NCBI GenBank assembly: GCA_015478775.1
Contig: JADMKP010000012.1
Location: 1 to 64,000 of the forward strand
Origin: Fermentimonas sp.
Lineage (GTDB): Bacteria; Bacteroidota; Bacteroidia; Bacteroidales; Dysgonomonadaceae
DNA: 64,000 nucleotides
Direction of reading: 5' to 3'
Below, in pieces: positions 15,884 to 23,891 of the stretch (positions within the stretch are counted from its first letter, which is position 1; each line of letters opens with the position of its first letter). The translations under genes were made by a program, and so were the position numbers. Under the pieces are notes generated by a model. The model made no database searches and had not been told where the DNA came from. It saw only the letters and a list, made by a program, of their open reading frames with translations.

Positions 15884-16879
15884 ATGGATAACAAATTGGA
15901 ATTAAGATTTAGTGGAAAACATACTAAGGTAAAACAGCTTGCTGACTTTATCCAAGATAATATTATTGCTCAAGAAATGAAGGTAGGAGATAAATTGCCT
16001 TCTATTAACTTCTTGAGTCAAAGATTTTCAGTTTCCAGAGACACAGTGTTTAAGTCGCTTTCCGACTTACGAGATCGTGGAGTTATTGATGCTATTCATG
16101 GTAAAAACTACTTTGTTTCTTCACCAACCAGAAATATATTATTGTTATTAGATGAATATTCGCCCTTTAAAGAAGTGTTACATAATATCTTGGTGTCTGA
16201 GCTGCCAAAATATTATAAAATAGACCTATGGTTTCACCAATATAATCAGCATCTATTCAATAACATTATAAATGAATCAATAGGTCAGTATAACAAATAT
16301 CTTGTTATGAACTATGATAATGAGAAATTCTCTGATTCGTTAACCAAGATAGACAAGAAAAAGCTGCTACTACTTGATTTTGGGAAATTCGACAAAGATG
16401 GTTATTCTTATGTATGCCAAGATTTTGATGATGGTTTATATAATGCATTAGCAACTATTAAGAAATATCTTATGAAATATGAAAAGCTGATTTTCGTTCT
16501 TAATAAGAATCATAAACATCCACAGAGTAGTAAAACTGCATTCTCTAAATTCTGTCTGGATAATGATTTGTATTTCAATATATACAACGAGATTTTAGAT
16601 GATGCACCAATAAAAGAAAATTGTTTCTATCTTGTAGTTAAACAAGAAGATGTTGTTAAGATTGTAAAGAAGGGCAAACTAAATAATCTTAAACCTGGCA
16701 AGAACTACGGCTTGCTTGCATATAATGAAAACCCGTTTTTTGAAGTAATAGAGAATGGTATATCTAGTATAGGTATAGATTGGCAACAGATGGGGAAGGT
16801 TGCATCAGAGTTTATTTTAAAGAGCAAGCCTGTTAAACACTATTTGCCCACGGTGATAATTAAAAGAGACTCGTTTTAA
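15884..16879 (+). CDS. GntR-family transcriptional regulator with sugar-binding C-terminal domain (probable FucR)
   Basis: This 331-residue protein has a GntR winged helix in residues 15-80 (KLPSINFLSQRFSVSRDTVF, then LRDRGVIDAIHGKNYFV). The rest resembles the periplasmic-binding-protein/LacI-like ligand domain, ending with HYLPTVIIKRDSF. In Bacteroides a GntR-type FucR represses the fuc operon and is relieved by L-fucose; this gene sits directly before fucI and fucU, which supports the same role. A run of three related 5-mers (ACAGT, ACAGA, ACAGT at 15851-15865) lies just upstream of its start and might be an autoregulatory site. Family certain, ligand inferred. Confidence 0.85.
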   Translation: MDNKLELRFSGKHTKVKQLADFIQDNIIAQEMKVGDKLPSINFLSQRFSVSRDTVFKSLSDLRDRGVIDAIHGKNYFVSSPTRNILLLLDEYSPFKEVLHNILVSELPKYYKIDLWFHQYNQHLFNNIINESIGQYNKYLVMNYDNEKFSDSLTKIDKKKLLLLDFGKFDKDGYSYVCQDFDDGLYNALATIKKYLMKYEKLIFVLNKNHKHPQSSKTAFSKFCLDNDLYFNIYNEILDDAPIKENCFYLVVKQEDVVKIVKKGKLNNLKPGKNYGLLAYNENPFFEVIENGISSIGIDWQQMGKVASEFILKSKPVKHYLPTVIIKRDSF

Positions 16880-16903
16880 TTTATTTGAGCATAAAATTTA
16901 ACA

Positions 16904-16920
16904 TATTCAAAAATTGAATA
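16904..16920. promoter_or_regulatory. 17-nt palindrome in the fucI leader
   Basis: TATTCAA and TTGAATA flank three A residues, giving a perfect 7-bp inverted repeat about 30 nt before the fucI ATG. Its position suits an operator for the adjacent GntR-type regulator, but it is AT-rich and could be chance. Confidence 0.35.
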
Positions 16921-16949
16921 ATAGATAAACACATATAATAATCTAAGTG

Positions 16950-18719
16950 ATGAGAAAATATCCAAAAATTGGTATTCGTCCAACTATAGATGGACGACAG
17001 GGTGGCGTTAGAGAAAGCCTTGAAGAAAAAACTATGAACCTAGCGAAATCTGTAGCAAATTTAATTGAAACGAACCTCAAAAATGGAGATGGAAGTGCGG
17101 TTGAATGCATAATAGCAGATACTACAATTGGTAGAGTAGGTGAGAGCGCAGCCTGTGCCGAGAAGTTTGAAAGAGAGGGTGTAGGGTCAACAATTACTGT
17201 AACTTCAAGCTGGAATTATGGCTCGGAAACTATGGATATGAATCCTCATTATCCAAAAGCTATATGGGGGTTTAATGGTACTGAACGTCCGGGTGCCGTA
17301 TTTCTTGCAGCAGTTCTTGCAGCTCATGCACAAAAAGGTTTGCCTGCTTTTGGAATATATGGTCGTGATGTTCAGGATTTATCAGACAACTCTATTCCAG
17401 AAGATGTTGCCGAGAAATTATTAAGGTTTGCTCGTGCAGCACAAGCAGTTGCAACTATGAGAGGTAGGTCTTATCTGGCTATCGGTGGTACTTGTATGGG
17501 AATTGCAGGTTCAATGGTAAACCCAGATTTTTTTCAAAAATATCTGGGAATGCGCAATGAGTCTGTAGATTCTACTGAGATAATTCGCAGAATTGAAGAA
17601 GGTATATTTGATCCGGAAGAGTTTGAGAAAGCTATGGCTTGGACAGAAATGTACTGTAAGGTAAACGAGGGTGAAGATATAAATAGAGCTGAGAAACAAA
17701 AAGATCGCGAAGCAAAAGATAAAGATTGGGAGTTTGTGGTGAAAATGACCCTAATAATTAAAGACTTGATGCTAGGAAACCCGAAGTTAGAGGAGTTGGG
17801 TTTCAAAGAAGAAGCGATAGGACATAATGCAATTGTTGGTGGTTTTCAAGGTCAACGTCAATGGACGGACTTTTTACCAAATGGAGATTTTAGCGAGACA
17901 ATACTGACTAGTTCATTCGATTGGAATGGGATAAGAGAGGCTTTCAGTTTTGCTACTGAAAATGATTCGCTGAATGGTGTTTCTATGTTATTTGGACATT
18001 TACTTACTAATACTGCACAAATGTTCTCTGATGTAAGAACTTACTGGAGTCCTGAAGCAGTAAAGCGTGTGACCGGCAAGGAGTTAGAGGGTAAAGCTGC
18101 AAACGGTATTATTCATCTTATAAATTCTGGTGCAACAACTCTTGATGCTACTGGTAAACAAAGATTAAACGGTGAGCCTGCTATGAAAGAGCACTGGAAT
18201 ATAAACCAGGAAGAAGTTGAAGCTTGCCTTGCAGCAACTACCTGGTCGCCTGCAAATAGAGATTATTTTAGAGGTGGAGGCTACTCATCAACATTTCTTT
18301 CTGAAGGTGGAATGCCAGTAACTATGAGTAGGTTGAATCTGGTGGATGGATTGGGACCAGTACTGCAAATTGCAGAAGGGTGGACAGTTGAACTGGATGA
18401 GGAGGTTCATGATATTATTAATAAACGTACTGACAGAACTTGGCCAACAACATGGTTTGCACCACGTTTAACCGGTAATGGTCCTTTTAAAGATGTTTAC
18501 TCTGTAATGAACAACTGGGGAGCAAATCATGGTGCTATAAGCTATGGTCATATTGGACAAGATTTGATTACTCTTGCCTCAATGCTTCGCATTCCTGTAT
18601 GTATGCACAATGTTGAGGAGTATGAAATTTTCCGTCCTTCTACATGGAACGCTTTCGGAATGGATAAAGAAGGCGCTGATTACAGGTCATGCAAAAACTT
18701 TGGACCAATTTATAAATAA
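16950..18719 (+). CDS. fucI: L-fucose isomerase
   Basis: This 589-residue enzyme (ATG at 16950; a GTG lies one codon earlier) converts L-fucose to L-fuculose and is known in the family also to accept D-arabinose and L-galactose. It matches E. coli FucI almost end to end: [19 protein letters not shown] near the start, [14 protein letters not shown], and [12 protein letters not shown]. The Mn-site residues lie in ATENDSLNG (Glu), FSDVRTYW (Asp) and PVCMHNVEE (His). It ends [14 protein letters not shown]. It follows the GntR gene by 70 nt and precedes fucU. Nothing suggests damage. Confidence 0.97.
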   Translation: MRKYPKIGIRPTIDGRQGGVRESLEEKTMNLAKSVANLIETNLKNGDGSAVECIIADTTIGRVGESAACAEKFEREGVGSTITVTSSWNYGSETMDMNPHYPKAIWGFNGTERPGAVFLAAVLAAHAQKGLPAFGIYGRDVQDLSDNSIPEDVAEKLLRFARAAQAVATMRGRSYLAIGGTCMGIAGSMVNPDFFQKYLGMRNESVDSTEIIRRIEEGIFDPEEFEKAMAWTEMYCKVNEGEDINRAEKQKDREAKDKDWEFVVKMTLIIKDLMLGNPKLEELGFKEEAIGHNAIVGGFQGQRQWTDFLPNGDFSETILTSSFDWNGIREAFSFATENDSLNGVSMLFGHLLTNTAQMFSDVRTYWSPEAVKRVTGKELEGKAANGIIHLINSGATTLDATGKQRLNGEPAMKEHWNINQEEVEACLAATTWSPANRDYFRGGGYSSTFLSEGGMPVTMSRLNLVDGLGPVLQIAEGWTVELDEEVHDIINKRTDRTWPTTWFAPRLTGNGPFKDVYSVMNNWGANHGAISYGHIGQDLITLASMLRIPVCMHNVEEYEIFRPSTWNAFGMDKEGADYRSCKNFGPIYK

Positions 18720-18728
18720 AATCATATT

Positions 18729-18770
18729 AAAGGGTATATGCTAACAATGATAAATGTGCATATACCCTTT
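18729..18770 (+). terminator. Perfect 13-bp hairpin between fucI and fucU
   Basis: The arms AAAGGGTATATGC (18729-18741) and GCATATACCCTTT (18758-18770) pair perfectly around a 16-nt loop. The hairpin starts 9 nt after the fucI stop and ends 16 nt before the fucU ATG. A short T-run (TTTTCT) overlaps the 3' arm, so it could act as a leaky terminator or as an mRNA-stabilising structure setting the fucI:fucU ratio. Confidence 0.6.
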
Positions 18771-18786
18771 TCTAATAATAAACATT

Positions 18787-19212
18787 ATGCTTAAGAGAAT
18801 ACCAAAAATTCTTTCACCTCAACTGGTTAAAACACTTATGGAAATGGGGCATGGTGATGAAATTGTTATTGCCGATGCCAATTTCCCTTGTAACTCAATT
18901 TCTGACAACGTAATTTCCGCAGTTGGATTGTCGGGTGTTGATATTTTACAAGCTGTTCTGGAGCTTTTTCCACTAGATTCATATGTGGATGAGCAGGTAT
19001 TACTTATGGAGGTAGTGCCAGGTGATGATTATAAACCTTTGATATGGGATAAGTACAAAAGTGTACTAAGTGATTCAGATGAATCTTTTTCAATAGGATA
19101 TTTAGAGCGTTTTGCTTTTTATGAAAGGGCGAAAAAATCATATGCAGTTATAGCAACAGGTGAAGAGGCTTTATACGCAAATATTATCTTAAAAAAAGGA
19201 GTAGTTAAATAA
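18787..19212 (+). CDS. fucU: L-fucose mutarotase (RbsD/FucU family)
   Basis: With the ATG at 18787 the product is 141 residues, matching FucU (about 140), and opens with the family sequence MLKRIPKILSPQLVKTLMEM followed by GHGDEIVIADANFPCNS. The active-site His is in MGHGDE and the C-terminal Tyr/aromatic block is FAFYERAKKSYAVIATGE. It catalyses anomer interconversion of L-fucose so that FucI receives its preferred form. An earlier in-frame ATG at 18754 would begin inside the hairpin loop and add 11 residues without family support, so I rejected it. Confidence 0.93.
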   Translation: MLKRIPKILSPQLVKTLMEMGHGDEIVIADANFPCNSISDNVISAVGLSGVDILQAVLELFPLDSYVDEQVLLMEVVPGDDYKPLIWDKYKSVLSDSDESFSIGYLERFAFYERAKKSYAVIATGEEALYANIILKKGVVK

Positions 19213-19301
19213 GGCTGGTAATTAATTTTAAAATAGTTTTATTGCAAGTAATTAATAAGTTTATTAACATTGCATAGTTTATTCCGAATAATTCTAAGAT
19301 A

Positions 19302-21782
19302 ATGCAGAAAAGGTTTTTAATTCCAATTTTACTACCTCTACTTTTTATAAATTGTATTGATAGTGTTGATAAATCTCAAAAACTTACACTTCTATACGAT
19401 ACTCCTGCAACTGTATGGGAAGAGACACTTCCTTTGGGGAACGGTAGGATTGGTATGATGCCCGACGGCGGTGTGAATTCAGAACGAATAGTTTTAAATG
19501 ATATTACCATGTGGTCTGGAAGTGAAGATAAAGATGCACTTAACATGGAAGCGTTTAAATATTTGCCTGAAATACAGGAATTGCTGCTAAATGGTAAGAA
19601 TCTTGAAGCGCAGGATCTGATGTATAAACATTTTAAAAGTGGAGGTTTAGGCTCTGCTCATGGAAATGGTAAAGATGCACCATATGGATGCTTTCAAATG
19701 TTGGCCAATTTAAATATTAATTATAGTTATCCCGTTGATGTTAATTACACTAATTCAGATGTTGAAACTGTTTATGAAGTAGCTTCTGAATCCACTTCTA
19801 AATCTGCTTCTGATTATGTAAGAGAACTTTCCCTAAATAATGCTGTTGCCTCTACAAAATTTAAAATAGGAGGTGTAAATTATAAAAGAGAATACTTTGC
19901 ATCTCATGAAGATGATGTATTGATAATTCGTGTTTCTGCTGATAAAAAGAATTCTGTATCTTTTAACTTGGGGTTAAGTAGACCCGAACGTGCTTCTTTA
20001 TCGATAAGAGATAATGTTCTTTATTTAGAGGGTCAACTCAACGATGGGTACGACGGTGATAAAGGTGTACGATACTTTACAAAGTTGGAAGTTATTAATA
20101 AAGGAGGGAGTGTAAATTTAGACGATAGTACTTTATCATTAACTGATGCTGATGAAGCAGTTATTCTTATTTCAACGTCAACAAATATGCTGGATAAAGT
20201 TTTTGAATCATCTGTTAACGAATTGCACGCTAAGGCTAAATCGAAATCATATAGTCAATTGAAAGAAGGTCATATTAAGGTATACAAAGAAAAATTTGAT
20301 AGAGTAAGTTTGGATTTGGGAGAACAAGATAATGTCACGCCAACTGATCAACGACTAATTAACTTTCAAAAAAATGATGATCCGGCTTTTGCTGCTTTAT
20401 ATTTTCAGTACGGACGATATCTTATGATTAGTGGTACTTATGAGAATAGTTTACCTCTAAATCTTCAGGGTTTGTGGTCTAATCAGGTACAGACACCTTG
20501 GAACGGAGATTATCACCTAAATATCAACATACAGATGAACTATTGGCCAGCGGAGGTAGCTAACCTATCGGAACTTCATAAACCTCTTATAAAGCTAACA
20601 GAATCGCTTGTGGAATCGGGAGAGAAGACTGCTAAAACTTTTTATGGTGCAGATGGATGGGTGGCACATATGATGACTAATCCCTGGGGTTTTAGTGCAC
20701 CTGGAGAGCATGCTTCATGGGGAGCTACAAACACTGGTGGTGCTTGGTTGTGTCAACATCTTTGGGAGCATTATGCATTTACCCAAGATGTGGAATATTT
20801 AAGTTCAATTTATTATGTGTTGGCAGGTGCTTCAGATTTCTTTATAAGTAGTATGATAAGGGAACCAAAAAATAATTGGCTTGTAACATCGCCTTCATCA
20901 TCACCTGAGAATGCATTTTATCTTCCTGGAAGTAAAGAGAGCGTTTTTGTATGCATGGGGCCAACAATGGATGTGCAATTAATAAGAGAGTTGTTCAAAA
21001 ACACACTTACTGCTGCTGATATTTTAAATATAGAGGATAAAACTATAATGGGTATAAAAGAGACAATAAACAGCTTGCCCCCAATGCAAATTAGTCCCAA
21101 TGGCTATCTTCAAGAGTGGCTCGAAGATTATGAAGAACAAGATCCCAAACACAGGCATGTTTCTCATTTATACGGTCTGCATCCATCAAATCAGATATCA
21201 CCTATTTCCACACCCGATTTAGCAGAAGCGGCACGTGAGACTCTAAACAATAGAGGAGATGCCGGAACTGGTTGGTCGCGTGCGTGGAAAGTTAATTTTT
21301 GGGCAAGACTTCATGACGGTAATAGAGCTTATAAACTGTTGAAGAGTTTACTCGAACCTACTTTTGAAAATGAGATAAAAATGGGTAGCGGGGGTGGTAC
21401 TTATCAAAATCTATTTTGTGCTCATCCTCCCTTTCAAATTGATGGAAACTTTGGAGGTACATCTGGAATAGCAGAGATGCTTATTCAAAGTCAAAAGGAT
21501 TTTATTCATATTTTGCCTGCTTTACCCGATACTTGGAGTAGGGGTAAGTTTACTGGATTACGGGTTAGAGGAGGAGCAGAAGTTGATGCTGAATGGGAAG
21601 ATAATATGCTAACAAACATAACCATTACAGCACAAACCGATAATACTTTTAAGATTAAGGTACCTAACTATGCAAATAGTATCCTTCAAAATGATAAGGA
21701 ACTACAAATCGTAAACGGTTTTGTTTCTATTGAAATTAAAAAGGGTGAGGTTGTAAAACTAGATGTTTTTGCACAATCATAA
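19302..21782 (+). CDS. GH95 alpha-L-fucosidase (lipoprotein)
   Basis: This 826-residue protein has a lipoprotein signal (LLPLLFINC, Cys at about 17), so it is probably anchored in the outer membrane or periplasm. GH95 hallmarks are TPATVWEETLPLGNGRIG, the two-Asn catalytic stretch HLNINIQMNYWPAE, the acid-bearing segment SPSSSPEN, HRHVSHLYGLHPSNQI and QIDGNFGG. In the characterised Bifidobacterium AfcA the corresponding residues are the general acid Glu, two Asn and an Asp; mapping them here is inference. GH95 releases alpha-1,2-linked L-fucose (some members release L-galactose). Its location directly after fucI-fucU makes fucose the likely product. Confidence 0.9.
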   Translation: MQKRFLIPILLPLLFINCIDSVDKSQKLTLLYDTPATVWEETLPLGNGRIGMMPDGGVNSERIVLNDITMWSGSEDKDALNMEAFKYLPEIQELLLNGKNLEAQDLMYKHFKSGGLGSAHGNGKDAPYGCFQMLANLNINYSYPVDVNYTNSDVETVYEVASESTSKSASDYVRELSLNNAVASTKFKIGGVNYKREYFASHEDDVLIIRVSADKKNSVSFNLGLSRPERASLSIRDNVLYLEGQLNDGYDGDKGVRYFTKLEVINKGGSVNLDDSTLSLTDADEAVILISTSTNMLDKVFESSVNELHAKAKSKSYSQLKEGHIKVYKEKFDRVSLDLGEQDNVTPTDQRLINFQKNDDPAFAALYFQYGRYLMISGTYENSLPLNLQGLWSNQVQTPWNGDYHLNINIQMNYWPAEVANLSELHKPLIKLTESLVESGEKTAKTFYGADGWVAHMMTNPWGFSAPGEHASWGATNTGGAWLCQHLWEHYAFTQDVEYLSSIYYVLAGASDFFISSMIREPKNNWLVTSPSSSPENAFYLPGSKESVFVCMGPTMDVQLIRELFKNTLTAADILNIEDKTIMGIKETINSLPPMQISPNGYLQEWLEDYEEQDPKHRHVSHLYGLHPSNQISPISTPDLAEAARETLNNRGDAGTGWSRAWKVNFWARLHDGNRAYKLLKSLLEPTFENEIKMGSGGGTYQNLFCAHPPFQIDGNFGGTSGIAEMLIQSQKDFIHILPALPDTWSRGKFTGLRVRGGAEVDAEWEDNMLTNITITAQTDNTFKIKVPNYANSILQNDKELQIVNGFVSIEIKKGEVVKLDVFAQS

Positions 21783-21911
21783 AAATTGAGGGGGAGTTGT
21801 AAGCCTATAAAGTTATTACTATAATAATAAAAGAACTATTAGTATGGTCTATTTAGCATATTATTTTAAATAAAAAAGACTACCGAAGGGTTGTCTAAAA
21901 ATTATCAAAAA

Positions 21912-23765
21912 ATGAAGAGTCTGTTTTCTGTTCTGTTTTTATCTATTTTGTTCTTTATTAATTCATGTACATATACTTCCGATACATTTTCTATTGCAGA
22001 TTATGGTATTAGTCCAAACACCCGTGAAAATGTTTCTGCCGCGGCACATAGATTAATAAATGACTTGCAGAACAGAACAGATACTGCCCATATTAATGTG
22101 ATTTTCCCTAAGGGCACATATCATTTTTATGAAGACAGTGCGTTTGTACGTGAATATTACATCTCAAATCATGATCAGGACAATCCGAAAAAAGTTGGAC
22201 TGGCATTAGAGAATCTGAAAAATATAACTATTGATGGTATGGGATCAACATTTATATTTCATGGCAGGATGATTCCCATCTCAATTCTTAATTCAGAGAA
22301 TATATTATTAAAAAATATTTATATTGATTTTGAAGTGCCTGCTTTGAGACAACTTAATGTATTAGAAGTAAATAAAGAGACTGATGAAATAATAGCCGAG
22401 ATTTATCCCAATAATAACTACAGAATTGAAGAAGGAAAATTAATTATAGTTGGTGAAACATATGAATTGATACCAAATACGGCAATGTCTTTTAATGAGG
22501 ATAAGAGACTTACTTACCTTAGGAGAGACTTGAGTTTTAATCCCACAAAAGTATCTGAGAGATCCCCCAACATATTAAGTCTGAATGGATGGGATCAGAT
22601 AAATGAAACTACTCCTGGAGAAAGATTTGTATTAAGGTCGTACTTTCGTCCAACTCCTGGTATTTTTATTAGTGAATGTAAAAATACAGATATTGAAAAT
22701 GTAACAATTCATTATGCCGAAGGAATGGGCCTTCTAGCACAAATGAGCGAAAATATAAATCTTAATAGTTTTAATGTTTCGCTTAAAGGAGAAGATGATC
22801 CTAGATATTTTACTACACAGGCAGATGCTACTCATTTCTCGGCATGTAAGGGAGTTATTGTTTCTAAAAATGGACTATATGAGAATATGGCAGATGATGC
22901 TATAAATGTTCATGGTACTTACCTTAAACTACTAAAGAGAGTAGACGATTACACAATTCATGCTCGTTACATGCATAATCAAGCATGGGGGTTTAAATGG
23001 GGTACAGTTGGTGATAGTGTTCAGTTTGTGGAATCAAAAAAGATGGAATTGGTTGAAGAAGATGTAAGCATAATACAATCTATCAAGTCAATTGATAAAC
23101 CTACAGAGTTTGGTGCAAAGGTATTCGAAATTAAATTTACTAACACGATTCCAAAAGAGATAACCGAGGATGGATCATTTGGTGTTGAAAATATAAGTTG
23201 GACTCCTGAAGTTGTTTTTTCTGATAATGTTATAAAAAATAATCGTGCAAGAGGAACTCTATTTAGTACACCGAAACGCGTAGTCTGTCAAGGTAATCTT
23301 TTTGATCATACGCATGGCACTGCTATACTTCTTTGTGGAGATAGCAACGGGTGGTTTGAAACTGGAGCATGTAAAGAGGTAATTATTAAAGACAATAAAT
23401 TTGTAAATGCATTAACTGCAAACTATCAGTTTACTAATGCAATAATTTCAATATATCCTGAAATTCCGAATCTCGAAGCTCAGACTAAATTCTTCCATTC
23501 AGGAATTGTTATAGAAAACAATACTTTTGAAATGTTCGATCAGCCTATCGTGCATGCTAAATCTACTGATGGTCTCATTTTTAGAAATAACACTATCCTA
23601 TATAATAACGACTTTGAACCTTTTCATTGGAACAAACATATGTTTTTCTTCGAAAAGGTGGACAACGTATTAATAGAAAATAATCAATTCGAGAGAGGAT
23701 TTGAAGCGGATAAGAACTTAAGAGTTGAGCTTTCTGATAATAGCACCGTAATAATTAAACAGTAA
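21912..23765 (+). CDS. GH110 exo-alpha-galactosidase, right-handed beta-helix (lipoprotein)
   Basis: This protein has 617 residues from the ATG at 21912; a TTG seven codons earlier is a poorer start because MKSLFSVLFLSILFFINSC is a complete lipoprotein signal. The body is a parallel beta-helix. Blocks I recognise from GH110 are QADATHFSACKG, DDAINVHGTYLKL, NRARGTLFSTPKRVVCQGNL and DHTHGTAILLCGDSNGWFE. Known GH110 enzymes remove terminal alpha-1,3-galactose, several specifically from fucose-branched blood-group-B structures, others from alpha-1,3-galactosides or carrageenan oligosaccharides. Next to a GH95 fucosidase, a substrate carrying both alpha-Gal and alpha-Fuc is plausible. Linkage specificity is not readable here. 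Confidence 0.85.
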   Translation: MKSLFSVLFLSILFFINSCTYTSDTFSIADYGISPNTRENVSAAAHRLINDLQNRTDTAHINVIFPKGTYHFYEDSAFVREYYISNHDQDNPKKVGLALENLKNITIDGMGSTFIFHGRMIPISILNSENILLKNIYIDFEVPALRQLNVLEVNKETDEIIAEIYPNNNYRIEEGKLIIVGETYELIPNTAMSFNEDKRLTYLRRDLSFNPTKVSERSPNILSLNGWDQINETTPGERFVLRSYFRPTPGIFISECKNTDIENVTIHYAEGMGLLAQMSENINLNSFNVSLKGEDDPRYFTTQADATHFSACKGVIVSKNGLYENMADDAINVHGTYLKLLKRVDDYTIHARYMHNQAWGFKWGTVGDSVQFVESKKMELVEEDVSIIQSIKSIDKPTEFGAKVFEIKFTNTIPKEITEDGSFGVENISWTPEVVFSDNVIKNNRARGTLFSTPKRVVCQGNLFDHTHGTAILLCGDSNGWFETGACKEVIIKDNKFVNALTANYQFTNAIISIYPEIPNLEAQTKFFHSGIVIENNTFEMFDQPIVHAKSTDGLIFRNNTILYNNDFEPFHWNKHMFFFEKVDNVLIENNQFERGFEADKNLRVELSDNSTVIIKQ

Positions 23766-23802
23766 ATACTAAACGGCAAAAATAAACAACAAATACTAAA
23801 TG

Positions 23803-23850
23803 AAAAAAGTATATAACATATAAGATTCCCTATATGTTAAATACTTTTTT
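23803..23850. terminator. Bidirectional terminator between convergent GH110 and esterase genes
   Basis: A 20-nt arm at 23803-23822, starting with six A, pairs with 23831-23850, ending in six T. There is one mismatch and an 8-nt loop. An A-run on one side and a T-run on the other give an intrinsic-terminator shape in both directions, exactly between two convergent genes. Confidence 0.85.
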
Positions 23851-23891
23851 TTAATGTTCTTTGAAAAGGCAAATTTATAACTTAAACATTA

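Noticed and set aside
16947-16949. GTG as the fucI start
   Set aside because: The ATG at 16950 gives the family-length N-terminus; the GTG only adds one residue.
18754-18786. Upstream ATG for fucU
   Set aside because: It lies in the hairpin loop and adds residues with no family counterpart; the ATG at 18787 gives the canonical FucU start.
21891-21911. TTG start for the GH110 gene
   Set aside because: The ATG at 21912 begins a complete lipoprotein signal peptide.
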